From Dillenia suffruticosa (Eukaryota > Streptophyta > Magnoliopsida > Dilleniales > Dilleniaceae), in NCBI GenBank assembly GCA_033439265.1, contig JAVTVX010000011.1:8928590-8992589 (forward strand): DNA of 64,000 bases, given 5' to 3'. Positions within the stretch are counted from its first letter, which is position 1. The number at the start of each line of letters is the position of its first letter. Below are positions 22,164 to 32,239 of this stretch, in pieces. A program made the translations under genes and the position numbers. Under the pieces are notes generated by a model. That model worked only from the letters and a program-made list of their open reading frames with translations. It was not told the DNA's origin and did no database searches.

Positions 22164-22520
22164 CACTACAAGAAAAGGGACCATCATCGATAGAAATATA
22201 CCGATGGATCTAATTAGTCATTGATAACGACGGATTAGTGATGGATTACCGTCAGATTTGAGGAAAAATAAAGTTATGAATTATCGACGAACTTACTTAC
22301 AGAATTAGCGAGGGGAAAATATTTTGTCAGTAATCCCTCACAAACACAAAATAATATGTTAGTTAACGACAGCTTACTGACAGATATTAGAGACGGATTT
22401 TGTCCATCGGTAATCCATCGGTAATCCATCGGTAAAACAACAAAGAAAACCTAATCAACAAAGATTAAAGAGGGAAATCTGTGATGGAATTTTTCCTTCG
22501 CTAATCCGTCGGTGTTCTAA
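22164..22520 (+). repeat. CACTA left terminal and subterminal repeat arm
   Basis: The terminus is CACTACAAGAAAA, followed by a 300-bp arm with repeated GACGGATTA, GATGGATTACCGTC and TAATCCATCGGTAA-type words in both orientations. TAATCCATCGG is repeated in direct succession at 22411-22433. Such motifs are TnpA binding sites in known En/Spm elements. Confidence 0.85.
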
Positions 22521-24189
22521 GAGGAAATAAGAAATTTGGTCACTCCCTTCCCTCGCCTCTTTCTCCCTCCCTCTCTCTTTTGTTTTGTTACACTCCCTCC
22601 CCTCTCTGTCTCTCTCTTCGCTGAGGCTTTTGTTGTTGGTGGGTTATGCTCATCCGCGCCTATCGTGAAAGGGGAAATCGATGAAGGCCATTACCAACAA
22701 CAGCAAGGACATATGTATTCAGTAGATTAGGGTTTCTCTCTCCGTTGAGGTTCGTCTCTATCTCTCATCCTGTCTCTTCTCTCATTCTGACATTAAGCCA
22801 ACTAATTAAGTCATTGGCATAACCCTAAATTTTAGACATTAAAGATTTTTTAAATCACTGGAGTTCATGTATTTAGGTTTGCATCGCAAAATTTTAGACA
22901 TAACCCTAAATTTTAAGGTCGGGAATGGCAAATTTCTAAAACCTTTCTAGTGTTGTAAATGATATTTTCATACAAAAATTGATATGTAATTTCATGATGC
23001 AATGAAGCTTGATTTTGGTACTAACTCATGCAACTGGGGTATATGAAAAGAAGAACCCTGAGAGAGTTTATCTGCTGCAAGTGGGTATATCTGCTCTTGG
23101 GATGAAAGTACAGATGGAGGAAGATGCTTAAAATGGCCATTGGTACAAAGGGAAAGAGCTGTGGAGGGAAGTGCTAGCATGGAGGTTAGAGGTATTCAAA
23201 CTTGTAAAGGATAATCAGTTAATTAAAGGATAATTAGTTGGCCTTTCTTTGATATGCTATGAGCAATCCAACCTAAACCAGGGAATACATGAAAAAACTC
23301 AAAATAAATAAAAATAAAAAATAAAAGAAGAAGACAAAGTGAGAGCTAGACCATCAATGACTTGTGTGCTACTCGTACAAGGTAAACACTCCAATGTTTG
23401 TTTTAATCCAATGAAACCAAGAAAAACCCAAGTGAATTAAACATGCCCCGAAGCAAAACAGAAGCTAGAACTGGAGTCTATGTATGCATATAAACTTCAC
23501 ATTGGCAGAAGACAAAGTTTAAGCATATAATACAATTGATTATCATGGGATCACTCAGCAGTTTTAATTAGGTATCCATTTTTTGCCCCCTTCATTTTGG
23601 GTTTGTCGTGATCTTACCATAAGCAGTTTCACAAAGACAAACAATTAAGGTCCCTTCAAAAGTATAGAAAACTATAGCATAACAATCAGACTATTTACAC
23701 TGACATGCATTTTTTATGATTCCTCTAGTGATGGTTTCTAGGTTGTCCATGCGTGTCTTTTTCTTTTAAAGACGTGCAAGAGAATTAATTTTGCTTGTTG
23801 AATTGGTATGTGGAGAGATTAAGAAATAGTGGTACTATTGTTAGCAAGGGAAATTTTCTGGACAAATGTCTATGAGCTGACAAAATTGCAAGAGAACAGC
23901 TTTTTGTAAATGGAATGAATGTCGTTTAGTATTAACATTCAAGGTAAAAATAGTTATGGCATGGCATGAGATATGCATTTAAGGGGATGTGATAAGCAGA
24001 GACGAGTGGGAGATATTTGTTAATTTTGCTTAATTAAAAAGATATTTGTTTAAATTTTGGGTATTTTCTAGGGTTTAGAGTCTCTCTCTCTCTCTACCTT
24101 ATTTGTACCTAATATTATTTATGTTCCATGCCTCTTAAGGGAAGCTGGTTATGGGTTACAAAGATTAACAAATTCCGCTTGGATATTCA
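22521..24189 (+). other. CACTA 5' region, no recognised gene
   Basis: A pyrimidine-rich stretch (22541-22615, CTCCCTCCCTCTC type) precedes a small ORF at 22536-22730 that could be a leader exon. The remainder (22740-24190) has weak coding signal in no consistent frame; a TC repeat (TCTCTCTCTCTC) lies near 24080. I recognise no domain. Confidence 0.5.
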
Positions 24190-25035
24190 GGTATGTCAAA
24201 ATGGTGTTTTGGAGGCAATTATGCTTTCTATTGCATGCTTGTATGTATACCTCTATTTTCTACATTAGAAAAACTCCCATGCAATTATCCAATACCTATG
24301 TTCCTTTAGCATATCCAATACCTAGGTTATCTGATTTTATTGCTGATTATTACAAAACCATAGAAAATTTTCCCGTTCTCAGTCAAGTTGTGGTTAGCCA
24401 AAACTTTAACTCCTTTCTCTTAAATTCATGTAGATTGAAATAATCTTATTGGACTTGGTGAGAACAATAGAATTTTTCTATTTCCCATGATTGTAAAGGA
24501 AGGTACTTGGTTGGATTTACCTTTCTGTCCATATGATTGTTTTATCCAATAATGTACCGATAGGCATGTATGGTACAAAAGCGATTCTCAATGGGCCACC
24601 CTAGCCCAGGAATTAAATTTGGACAAATCTAACTACAAGCAAGTCTTTTCATCTTTTCACTTAGTCCATGCCACTTTAGTTATATCCAAAACAATCCCTA
24701 AGGTATTTACGATGCAATGGTAGGAAACTCTTGTTTTGGGCCACCTTTTTCATGAGGATAAATGTATTCCCCATTAGGTTTTTGAAGAGGCTAATGTGTC
24801 CATTTTTTTTAATTCTAGCTTCTCCCCCTTCTCTATAGCTAGATATGAATTCTTGATCATCAATTTTTCTTCCTCAATGTTGGCATCTAATTATAATCAA
24901 GGATATGTCAATATATGGATGGTTCATCACATGCCCTTGAATTCATTACTTGCTTCCAATCAAGCTACTTTCCCGTATTTTTTTAACCATCACTTACCTT
25001 TGCTCCATGTTTGTTGTTATTTCGTTATTGATTTC
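24190..25035 (+). pseudogene. unassigned coding-like segment inside the CACTA, split by Copia-3
   Basis: From about 24460 one frame runs for more than 550 bases with only three stops. It contains IVKEGTWLDLPFCPYDCF, LAQELNLDKSNYKQVF, SSFHLVHATLVISKTI, YEFLIINFSSSMLASNYNQG and NQATFPYFFNHHLPLLH. An upstream piece (24201-24443; YPIPRLSDFIADYYKTIENF) is in another frame. At the Copia-3 target site the frame stops at VIDF (25035) and resumes exactly after the element at 32039 (SNGRAILQHNLPL), ending at a stop at 32141-32143. I do not recognise a family. It could be a captured host gene fragment or an older transposon. Confidence 0.45.
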
Positions 25036-25527
25036 TGTAGGTTATTTATGCCCATTGTGGGGCATTTTGGTAAGAATGAGATAATGGGGTAACTCCCATT
25101 ATTACTTACCAACATTAACCATGCATTTTGGGTAACTCCCAAAACTTAACCCTAATGACAATTTATTCTCTTGATTCAATTTGAGAAAGCGATTCCTACC
25201 TTGTGTGTGGAGAGCAGCCATGGGAGGCAACCATGGAGATAGAGGCTAGGGTTTTGCACAACATATTCTCTAGATAGAGACAATAGAGAGAGGGATGGAG
25301 ATTTTCGCGTAGGAAAATCTCCCATCGTCAAACGAATCACCGGACATGAGAATTGCGGCGTCGTGATTTGAGGTGGTGGTTCGATTGCGTGATCACCATC
25401 CAACCGTGCGATCCGTTCGAGGGACATCGCGACACGGTGGATTTTGGAGACTGCCCTATCGAGGTATTTATCCCGAAAATTCCGATCTATTTAATTCACG
25501 TTTCCGCATGTGCGATTAAATCCAACA
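25036..25527 (+). repeat. Copia-3 5' LTR
   Basis: 492 bp, starting TGTAGGTTATTTATGCCC and ending GATTAAATCCAACA. It is followed one base later by the tRNA-Met primer-binding site. By my reading it is about 97-98 percent identical to 31541-32033. Confidence 0.95.
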
Positions 25528-25528
25528 T

Positions 25529-25540
25529 TGGTATCAGAGC
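25529..25540 (+). other. Copia-3 primer-binding site
   Basis: TGGTATCAGAGC, an exact match to the canonical site for initiator tRNA-Met, one base after the 5' LTR. Confidence 0.93.
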
Positions 25541-26880
25541 AGTCGTTGGATTTAATTTAATAATTTTCGGAATTATTTTTGGGGTTTTTTAAATTTTGGG
25601 GTCCGGATCACGGATGAGTTTCGTGAATCCGAGAACACTGCAAGAATACCCATGGCCCAGGGATTACAAACATATTTTTTATTTAATTTTCGGAACATGT
25701 TTAGGCCATGAAATGTCCGGTCGAAGTATGCGACCGTACGGACATAAAAACCTAGATCTATAGCTTTAGAGGGCGGATCGATGCATGAAAATGATATAAA
25801 TGAGTTCCTTGCATCTAGATCTACGGTTTTATATATTTTATTGTGTGATTTGGGTGCCGGAAACTGGGATTTCCGAATGGCCGCGGAGGGCCGCGACTGG
25901 GGTGGTTGAATCCCACCATTTTTTGGGTTTGAATCCTCCAAAAATCGAGTGTAGGATGTTTGGAGGATGCCCACAAATATTTTCCAGTCGAAAAATGCAA
26001 GAAAAAACAGCCGGAATTGAGTTTTCCAGAAAACGGGTCGAAAAACCCGTTGCAGGACCCGTCGGGCGAAGAAGACCCGACCCAGACCCGCGGGCGCGTG
26101 TATGACACGCGGCACACAGGCGCGTGAACAGGCAGGGGGGTCAGCGGTCGGGTCGGACCCTGACCCGGACCGACCCGCAAACCGACCCAACCCGGTCGGG
26201 TCGGACCGTTGACCGGGTCAACGGGTCAACCCTGACCCGTTGACCAACCCGATCTTACCCCGGCTCAAGGCGGCTCAGCACGTGAGGGCGCGCGTGAGCC
26301 GAGCCGGCCCTGGCGCGTGGCAGCGCGTCTGAGCCGCGCCCCGCGTCTGGCGCGTGAGCCAGACTGCTGCCACCGCGTGGAGGCGCGTGGCAGCGCGTGG
26401 AGGCTCACCGCCGGCGCGTGGAGGCTTGCGGCGGCGCGTGGATCGCACTGCCGGCGAGCGGCGGTGCATGTAGGCCCCGGGTGGCGCGTGAAGTCGCTCA
26501 AAATTGATTTTTTTTTAATTTTTTTGGGGGTCCTATATCCATAAATGTGACTTTTTGTGGGTTTTTGTGTGCCGAATCACAATCCAAATGGTAAGATGCG
26601 ATTCCAAGTTGTGGTGTATGGTGTCCGTTGACTCATACGCTCGCTTTGGGGTCGTACTCAAGTCATTTTGGTCTTGATGATTCGTAGGGCGTACAAAAAT
26701 GTGATAATAAGCATTTCCAAGTCACAAATGTCTCTCTTAATGCGTTGAGAACTGTCGTATTAAATTTTTTGTAAATTTTTGCAAGGAGAGTAAACTGAAT
26801 GATATGATCTGCGCGATTTTATCAGTAGATTCAGTTTATTCTCGAGAGGCAAAATCTAACGAGAATCTGAGGTAAGAGAT
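25541..26880 (+). other. Copia-3 leader region with GC-rich block
   Basis: Long leader with no convincing gag start. 25541-26030 is mixed sequence and 26040-26490 is strongly GC-rich (own entry). After that the composition returns to AT-rich. Frames open on both strands here (for example 25573-26190 minus) are by-products of GC content and share no motif with known families. Confidence 0.6.
26040..26490. repeat. GC-rich repetitive block in the Copia-3 leader
   Basis: A first half of GACCCG/CGGGTC words (GGTCGGGTCGGACC, GACCCGGACCGACCC, GACCGGGTCAACGGGTCAA) is followed by a second half of GGCGCGTG-type words (GGCGCGTGGAGGC, GTGGCAGCGCGT). CpG is extremely frequent against an AT-rich background. 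The words are short inverted repeats of each other and could fold strongly. Confidence 0.75.
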
Positions 26881-29800
26881 GATGGGCCCCAGGGTGGGCA
26901 CCGAGCCTCAGGGTATACGAGATAAAGAGATCTAGTATGTATGGTACAAAAGATTTGCCAAGTTAGGGCAACGCTTAACAGTGGCATACACGATGACTTA
27001 GTCTCGTTTTTCGAGTCATATTCTATGAACATGTCGGTTCAACTCGTCCCATAAGAGCATAGTGTTGCTCTCTTCGGCTCCTATGTGAGGACGCAGAAGA
27101 AAAGGGTTAATCATACAATGAAGCAAATGTCGAGTATGATCACCGAGTTAATATATATGGACGAGTAAATTTCGGATGAAATTTAGGTACTGGATGTGAT
27201 CCAGTTTTTTTACCTGATTCATGGGAAACCGTGAAATTCTATCTCACATTTGACGAAAGTATTCGTACTTTCGTTGACGTGAGTACATATTGTGAGCTCG
27301 ATGAGGAGCACTTAGAGGCGAGTAGGCCACACTCGAGTCATGCTTATTCAGAGGAGTCAAGTAAGGACTTCCCCGGCGCTAAGCCTAGCGAACGAGACTC
27401 GAGATCTAGGTAATAAAAATCATCCAACAAAACCGACAACGAGGTACAAGAACGTAAGAAGAAGGAATTTGATTAGACCAAAGTAAATTGCTACGTTTGA
27501 GGTAGATTTGGTCATTTCGCTCGTCAGTGTGACGAGCAGAAATTAATATTCTTTTTTCTTTACGTGGTTTGAGATTTGTCTCATTCACTATAATACTCGC
27601 TGATTTCTCTCCTTTGAAATCAGGAGCAACCGACCACGTAACTCGAGACAGGAGTGCGTAGATATAGTTCCGTCAGGTGAATCCTTAAGTTTGGAGGATT
27701 TACGTTAAGGACAGAGCATTCGTCGTTGTCAGAGGAAACGACACTTGCTATGACGTCCTCAATATTGTAGGTATTTGACGGATCTACAAATTTGTACCTT
27801 GTCTAAAATTGACTACGATATGCGTGAAATTATTCCATTGTTTTTAATACGACAATTTTCTGAATTATTCTGGTTTTAATCCATGATGGAATGTATGTAC
27901 TGGGTGCTACTCCTTGTAATGGTTTCTTGTCGTTCTACTATTGACTTTACATCTGATTGCGTAGATGATGATGTAAATGAATGACATAGTAGAATTAGAC
28001 ACATGGGGTAAGAAATGATGAATCGATTAGTAGCAAGAGGTTTCTTGGATCCGCTAACCAGATTCGAGTTACCCGTATGTGAGTTTTGCCTAGTCGGCAA
28101 AATGACGAGAAAACCATTTGGCGATGCAATGAGAGTTGGGACTCCATTGCAGTTAACTATTGTGTTTTCCTTCTTTTTATTGTGGTCTCATGAGCATGAG
28201 AGCCGGAAATGGAGTTGTGTAGATAATTATAGATGTTTACGTGTGTTTCGGTTCATTTATCTGATCTCGCACAAGTCTGAGGCATTAGACTGCTTCAGGA
28301 GGTTCATAAGCGAGATTGAGAATCAGTTAGATTTGAGAGTAGAGACTCTCAGAACCGAGCGAGAACGCAAGTATTCGTCTAAACTACACATGGGGCTCTA
28401 TTTTGATAAGAGTATTACGAGTCTACTAACTATTAGTCAGTTCCCCATTTGAGCTTTGGACAGGGAGGCAGCCTGACCTTAGCCACTTATAGCTATGGGG
28501 TTGTGCCACGATTTCTCGCATTCACACGGTGAGTTAGACCCGCAAGAAAATACGTGTTCATAGGCGAATACGAACGGCACTATAATCGAGATTGAGTCTC
28601 GTAATAGTATATTTTTTTAGAATGATTTCCCTAAGAGAGGTGAAATCAATTTGGACCCTACCCTTTATACGATGGATGAGCCTAGTGGCTCGGGGAGCCC
28701 AGCGGCGGGATATAAGAATCCACTAAAGATCTTGATCTCAGTGGGAGCGATCCATCAAGAGGTAAAGATTTTTCTCTCCTCTTAAGAGTGTCGAGAATGC
28801 GTATTTAAACATTGTTTTCTCGATTGAGGGTGAGACCCTCGTTGCGACTCTAGAGGATGATGAGAAATCTAAAATGATCCGAGAGGCTCTCGAGAGGATG
28901 CAAAATGCCGTTTAATGAAGGCCATAAATGAAGAGAAGGAATTGATGAGAATCAACGGGGTCTGGGACCTAGTTGATTTGTCTAAGGGCGGAAGAACTAT
29001 TGGGAACAAGTAGGTTCTCAAAGTCAAGATAAAGGTCAACGGATTGATGAAGAGATAAAGAACCCGTCGGTAACCAAGGGTTACACTTAGACTGTGGGGT
29101 GGACTATCGAGGAGTCATAGTTCAATTTATCTCGATCCGTTTATCTTAGAGCGATTGTCATTAACATGGATCTAGAGTCACATCACAAGGACGTAAAGAC
29201 CACTTTCGTAGTGGAAGTCTAGATGAGGCGATTTACATGGAGCATCCCTTTGGGATCGTTCTAGTAGATCAGGTGGATAAGGTCTATTGATTTTAGAAAT
29301 CAAAATACGACCTTAAGCCATCATCTAGACAGCATCGCTTGAGATTTCACGAGAATGTGATATCTTATGGTTTTGTAATGATCGAGTAGGATCATTGCAT
29401 ATATCTGATACGTCCCGATGACTCCTTTATGAGCATGTTCTCATATGTAGGTGACATACTGTTGGCTGGGAACAACAGAGAGTATCTAATGACCATTGTA
29501 ACATGGTTATGAGGTTTTAGTTCATTCTCAGATTTTGGATCCATAGGGATCGCTTGAGAATGGTGTTGACTCTTTAACAAGAGTTTTACATCAGGTAGAT
29601 TCTTAAGTATTTCGAGAAGAGCGATGACAACCTAAAAGATACTCTAATCGCTGAAGATAAAAAGACTTGAATCTTGACATATGCCCTAGAATTTATAAAG
29701 AAATAAGGGAGATGAGCAGAATCCCTTATTGCAGTGCAAAATACATTTCTAGTGTATGCGATGAGGTATACACGTGTGATATACAATTTGATGTATGCGA

Positions 29801-30400
29801 TGAGGCATACATGACCAGATGTTTATTTTATGGTCGATCTGGTGAGTAGGTATTAATGGAATCCTGGAAGGGATCACTGTAGAGCAGTGAAAAAAGATTC
29901 CGAAATATCTCATTTGAACTGCAGAGCTCTCCATGTGTTACGGATGAGGTGATTTGCGTTTTGTGGTTGAGATTCAGATACTGACTGGGAGTAGTGATCT
30001 GAATAAACGCAAAAGATTTTATCTTCTTAGAGCAGTAAGAAGAAAATCTGTATATCTCTATTTACGATAGAGACTGAGCTAATAGTATGTTCAATTGCAG
30101 TTCATGAGAATGGTTGGCTTCAGAAATTTTCTGAGAGACTTAGGGGTCGTGACAGATAGTGGGAGGTCAGTGATGATTATTGTGATAATCAGACCGACAC
30201 TGTCAACAAATGAGACCCTAAGTGTAATAGCAAAGCCAAACACATTGATACCGAAGACCACTTTGTGAGAGAAATTACCGAGAAGGGTATTGTGACATCT
30301 AAGTACACCTTGAAATACAGCATGAGAGCTGATCTCTTCCGAAAACCCGTTGTGAGAGATTCCTTTGTGAGATAAGGAATTATTGGGTTTAGTGTACTTT
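26880..30400 (+). pseudogene. Copia-3 gag-pol polyprotein (broken)
   Basis: Copia polyprotein remnant. Gag C-terminal part: ORF 27231-27413 with VKFYLTFDESIRTF and YCELDEEHLEA (family: LTHNESIRTF...VELEDERLEA). Zinc knuckle near 27489-27531 (RFGHFARQC), where the second Cys codon is TGA. Protease trace near 27610-27650. GAG-pre-integrase and integrase: ORF 28015-28452 with MNRLVARGFLD, CEFCLVGKMTRKPFGDAM, YLISHKSEALDCFRRFISE and ENQLDLRVETLRTERERKY. RT starts near 28900 (MKAINEEKELMRINGVWDLV) and the RNase H end is near 30210 (AKPNTLIPKTTL). Frames change repeatedly, so no product is expected. Confidence 0.88.
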
Positions 30401-31530
30401 AACATTTCTCCTTATATATTGTTTTAGATGCTTATTTTAATATATGACATGTATGCAGAATTGAGTCACATATTTATTTCATGCATCATTTGTTGTCATA
30501 TATTGTGATCTTGTGATTAAAAGATGTGTCAGGCAGGCATGGTCGACTCTCTCACACGAGTGACCACCTCCGACTCTGAGTGAGCGGAGATGAGACGGAT
30601 TCTAGTCGTAAGAGGCTTTGAGAGTAGCCCTACTAGAACATAAGTCGCCCTGATATGTGTTCAGGATGAGGTCATATGCGATATGACCGACATGGAAATA
30701 CCCACATCCATGTTGCCTGTAAGCAGCCAGGTATGAGATCTCAGATATCACCTGCAATTTGTGATATTGTCTCTGAGTAGCTCTCTCTGAGATCTCTGGG
30801 TAAAGTCTTATGTGTAGACTGAGTCCTATACCTGTACAGTGTTAGAAAAATCTGACATATGCCCTTTGAGAGATGGGGGAATAACACTGTGGCACGTGTT
30901 TCATACCACGTGTGATGAGACGACCATGGGATAGTGGGAGCTATTATTTGAGACGATAGTTTGATCTTGATCCCCGTTCCCACTGTGTGAGACCTGAGAT
31001 CTATTGGGTGGGATCTCTTATGCCCTTATTACTTTCGGCTGTCTCTAGAAGTATTGGTTCAGTGTTGCTACTTTAGTCTGTTTACCTATGGCCCGGAAGA
31101 TAAATTGAGGTCTAAGGGGCAGGTCTAGGAAAGCAGCTGAATTGAGACCGATAGATTCGAGTTTGGGAAAAGGAAGACCAATAGACATTACATCATTGTC
31201 GTGTATTCATAGGTCGACCTATTATGTTAATCCATGTTGGGATTCAAACATAATAATGAATACATAGTCGAGCAAATTGATTGGGGATCACTTTCAATGA
31301 GGAAAGTGGCTCGATGGATGTAAATGCATTGAGTCTGGGGTATAGCGAGTTATTTTTATACTAACAGTGACTCCTCGATCATCCTAACAGGTGTATCGAG
31401 AAATCTTTGCTTGCAGGTGTACTCGCCGATCGCACGACGCCCAATCCAGTATGAAAGTCCAGTAGGGTGATGTGACAGATCGCATGAGTTACGATCTTGT
31501 GATTGACGGAAGTGAAATGTCCTAATGTGC
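30401..31530 (+). other. Copia-3 3' noncoding region
   Basis: About 1.1 kb between RNase H and the polypurine tract. It contains several short inverted words (for example GATCTCAGATATCACCTGCAA near 30740 and TGAGATCT near 30789). I see no coding signal; a region this long after RNase H is larger than usual for copia elements. Confidence 0.55.
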
Positions 31531-31540
31531 AAGTGGGAGA
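31531..31540 (+). other. Copia-3 polypurine tract
   Basis: AAGTGGGAGA directly before the 3' LTR start TGTAGG. Confidence 0.88.
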
Positions 31541-32033
31541 TGTAGGCTATTTATGCCCATTGTGGGGCATTTTGGTAAGAATGAGATAATGGGGTAACTC
31601 CCATTATTACTTACCAACAGTAACCATGTATTTTGGGTAACTCCCAAAACTTAACCCTAATGGCAATTTATTCTCTTGATTCAATTTGAGAAAGCGATTC
31701 CTACCTTGTGTGTGGAGAGCAGCCATGGGAGGCAACCATGGAGATAGAGGCTAGGGTTTTGCACAACATATTCTCTAGAGAGAGACAATAGAGAGAGGGA
31801 TGGAGATTTTCGCGTAGGAAAATCTCTCATCGTCAAACGAATCACCGGACATGAGGATTGCGGCGTCGTGGATTTGAGGTGGTGGTTCGATTGCGTGATC
31901 ACCATCCGACCGTGCGATCTGTTCGAGGGACATCGCGACAAGGTGGATTTTGGAGACTGCCCTATCGAGGTATTTATCCCTAAAATTCCGATCTATTTAA
32001 TTCACGCTTCCGCATGTGCGATTAAATCCAACA
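31541..32033 (+). repeat. Copia-3 3' LTR
   Basis: 493 bp, TGTAGGCTATTTATGCCC to GATTAAATCCAACA, followed by the target duplication ATTTC. Differences from the 5' LTR are scattered; the single indel is an extra G near 31870. Confidence 0.95.
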
Positions 32034-32239
32034 ATTTCAGCAATGGGAGAGCCATTTTGCAACACAATTTACCTCTCTGTGTGCTATATAACTTCTCTCC
32101 CCTTTCGCTTGTACTTTCATTTACTGAAAATTTAAGTCGATAACCTGTTTTGAGTATTAATCAATGATATAATTTTATAATTATATTACAACTTTTTTTA
32201 ATATGTTACATTTATTAATACTTATACAGTTTTTCCTTG

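Larger units (their letters stand above)
25036..32033 (+). mobile_element. Copia-3: young but defective Ty1/copia element nested in the CACTA
   Basis: Complete 6,998-bp element. LTRs are 25036-25527 and 31541-32033, both TGTAGG...CCAACA. The target duplication ATTTC is at 25031-25035 and 32034-32038. The primer-binding site is 25529-25540 and the polypurine tract 31531-31540. The internal region reads gag, protease, integrase, RT, RNase H on the plus strand. The two LTRs differ at only about twelve substitutions and one indel in 492 bases, yet the coding region is full of stops and frameshifts. The leader carries an unusual GC-rich block. Confidence 0.95.

Noticed and set aside
22536-22730. 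Small ORF after the CACTA left arm as an independent gene
   Set aside because: More simply a leader exon or chance frame; pyrimidine-rich start and no domain.
25573-26190. 205-residue minus-strand open frame, among the longest in the window
   Set aside because: It lies over the GC-rich Copia-3 leader, where stops are rare by composition; overlapping frames are open on the other strand and no domain is visible.
26265-26544. Arginine/alanine-rich frames on both strands
   Set aside because: By-products of GGCGCGTG repeats.
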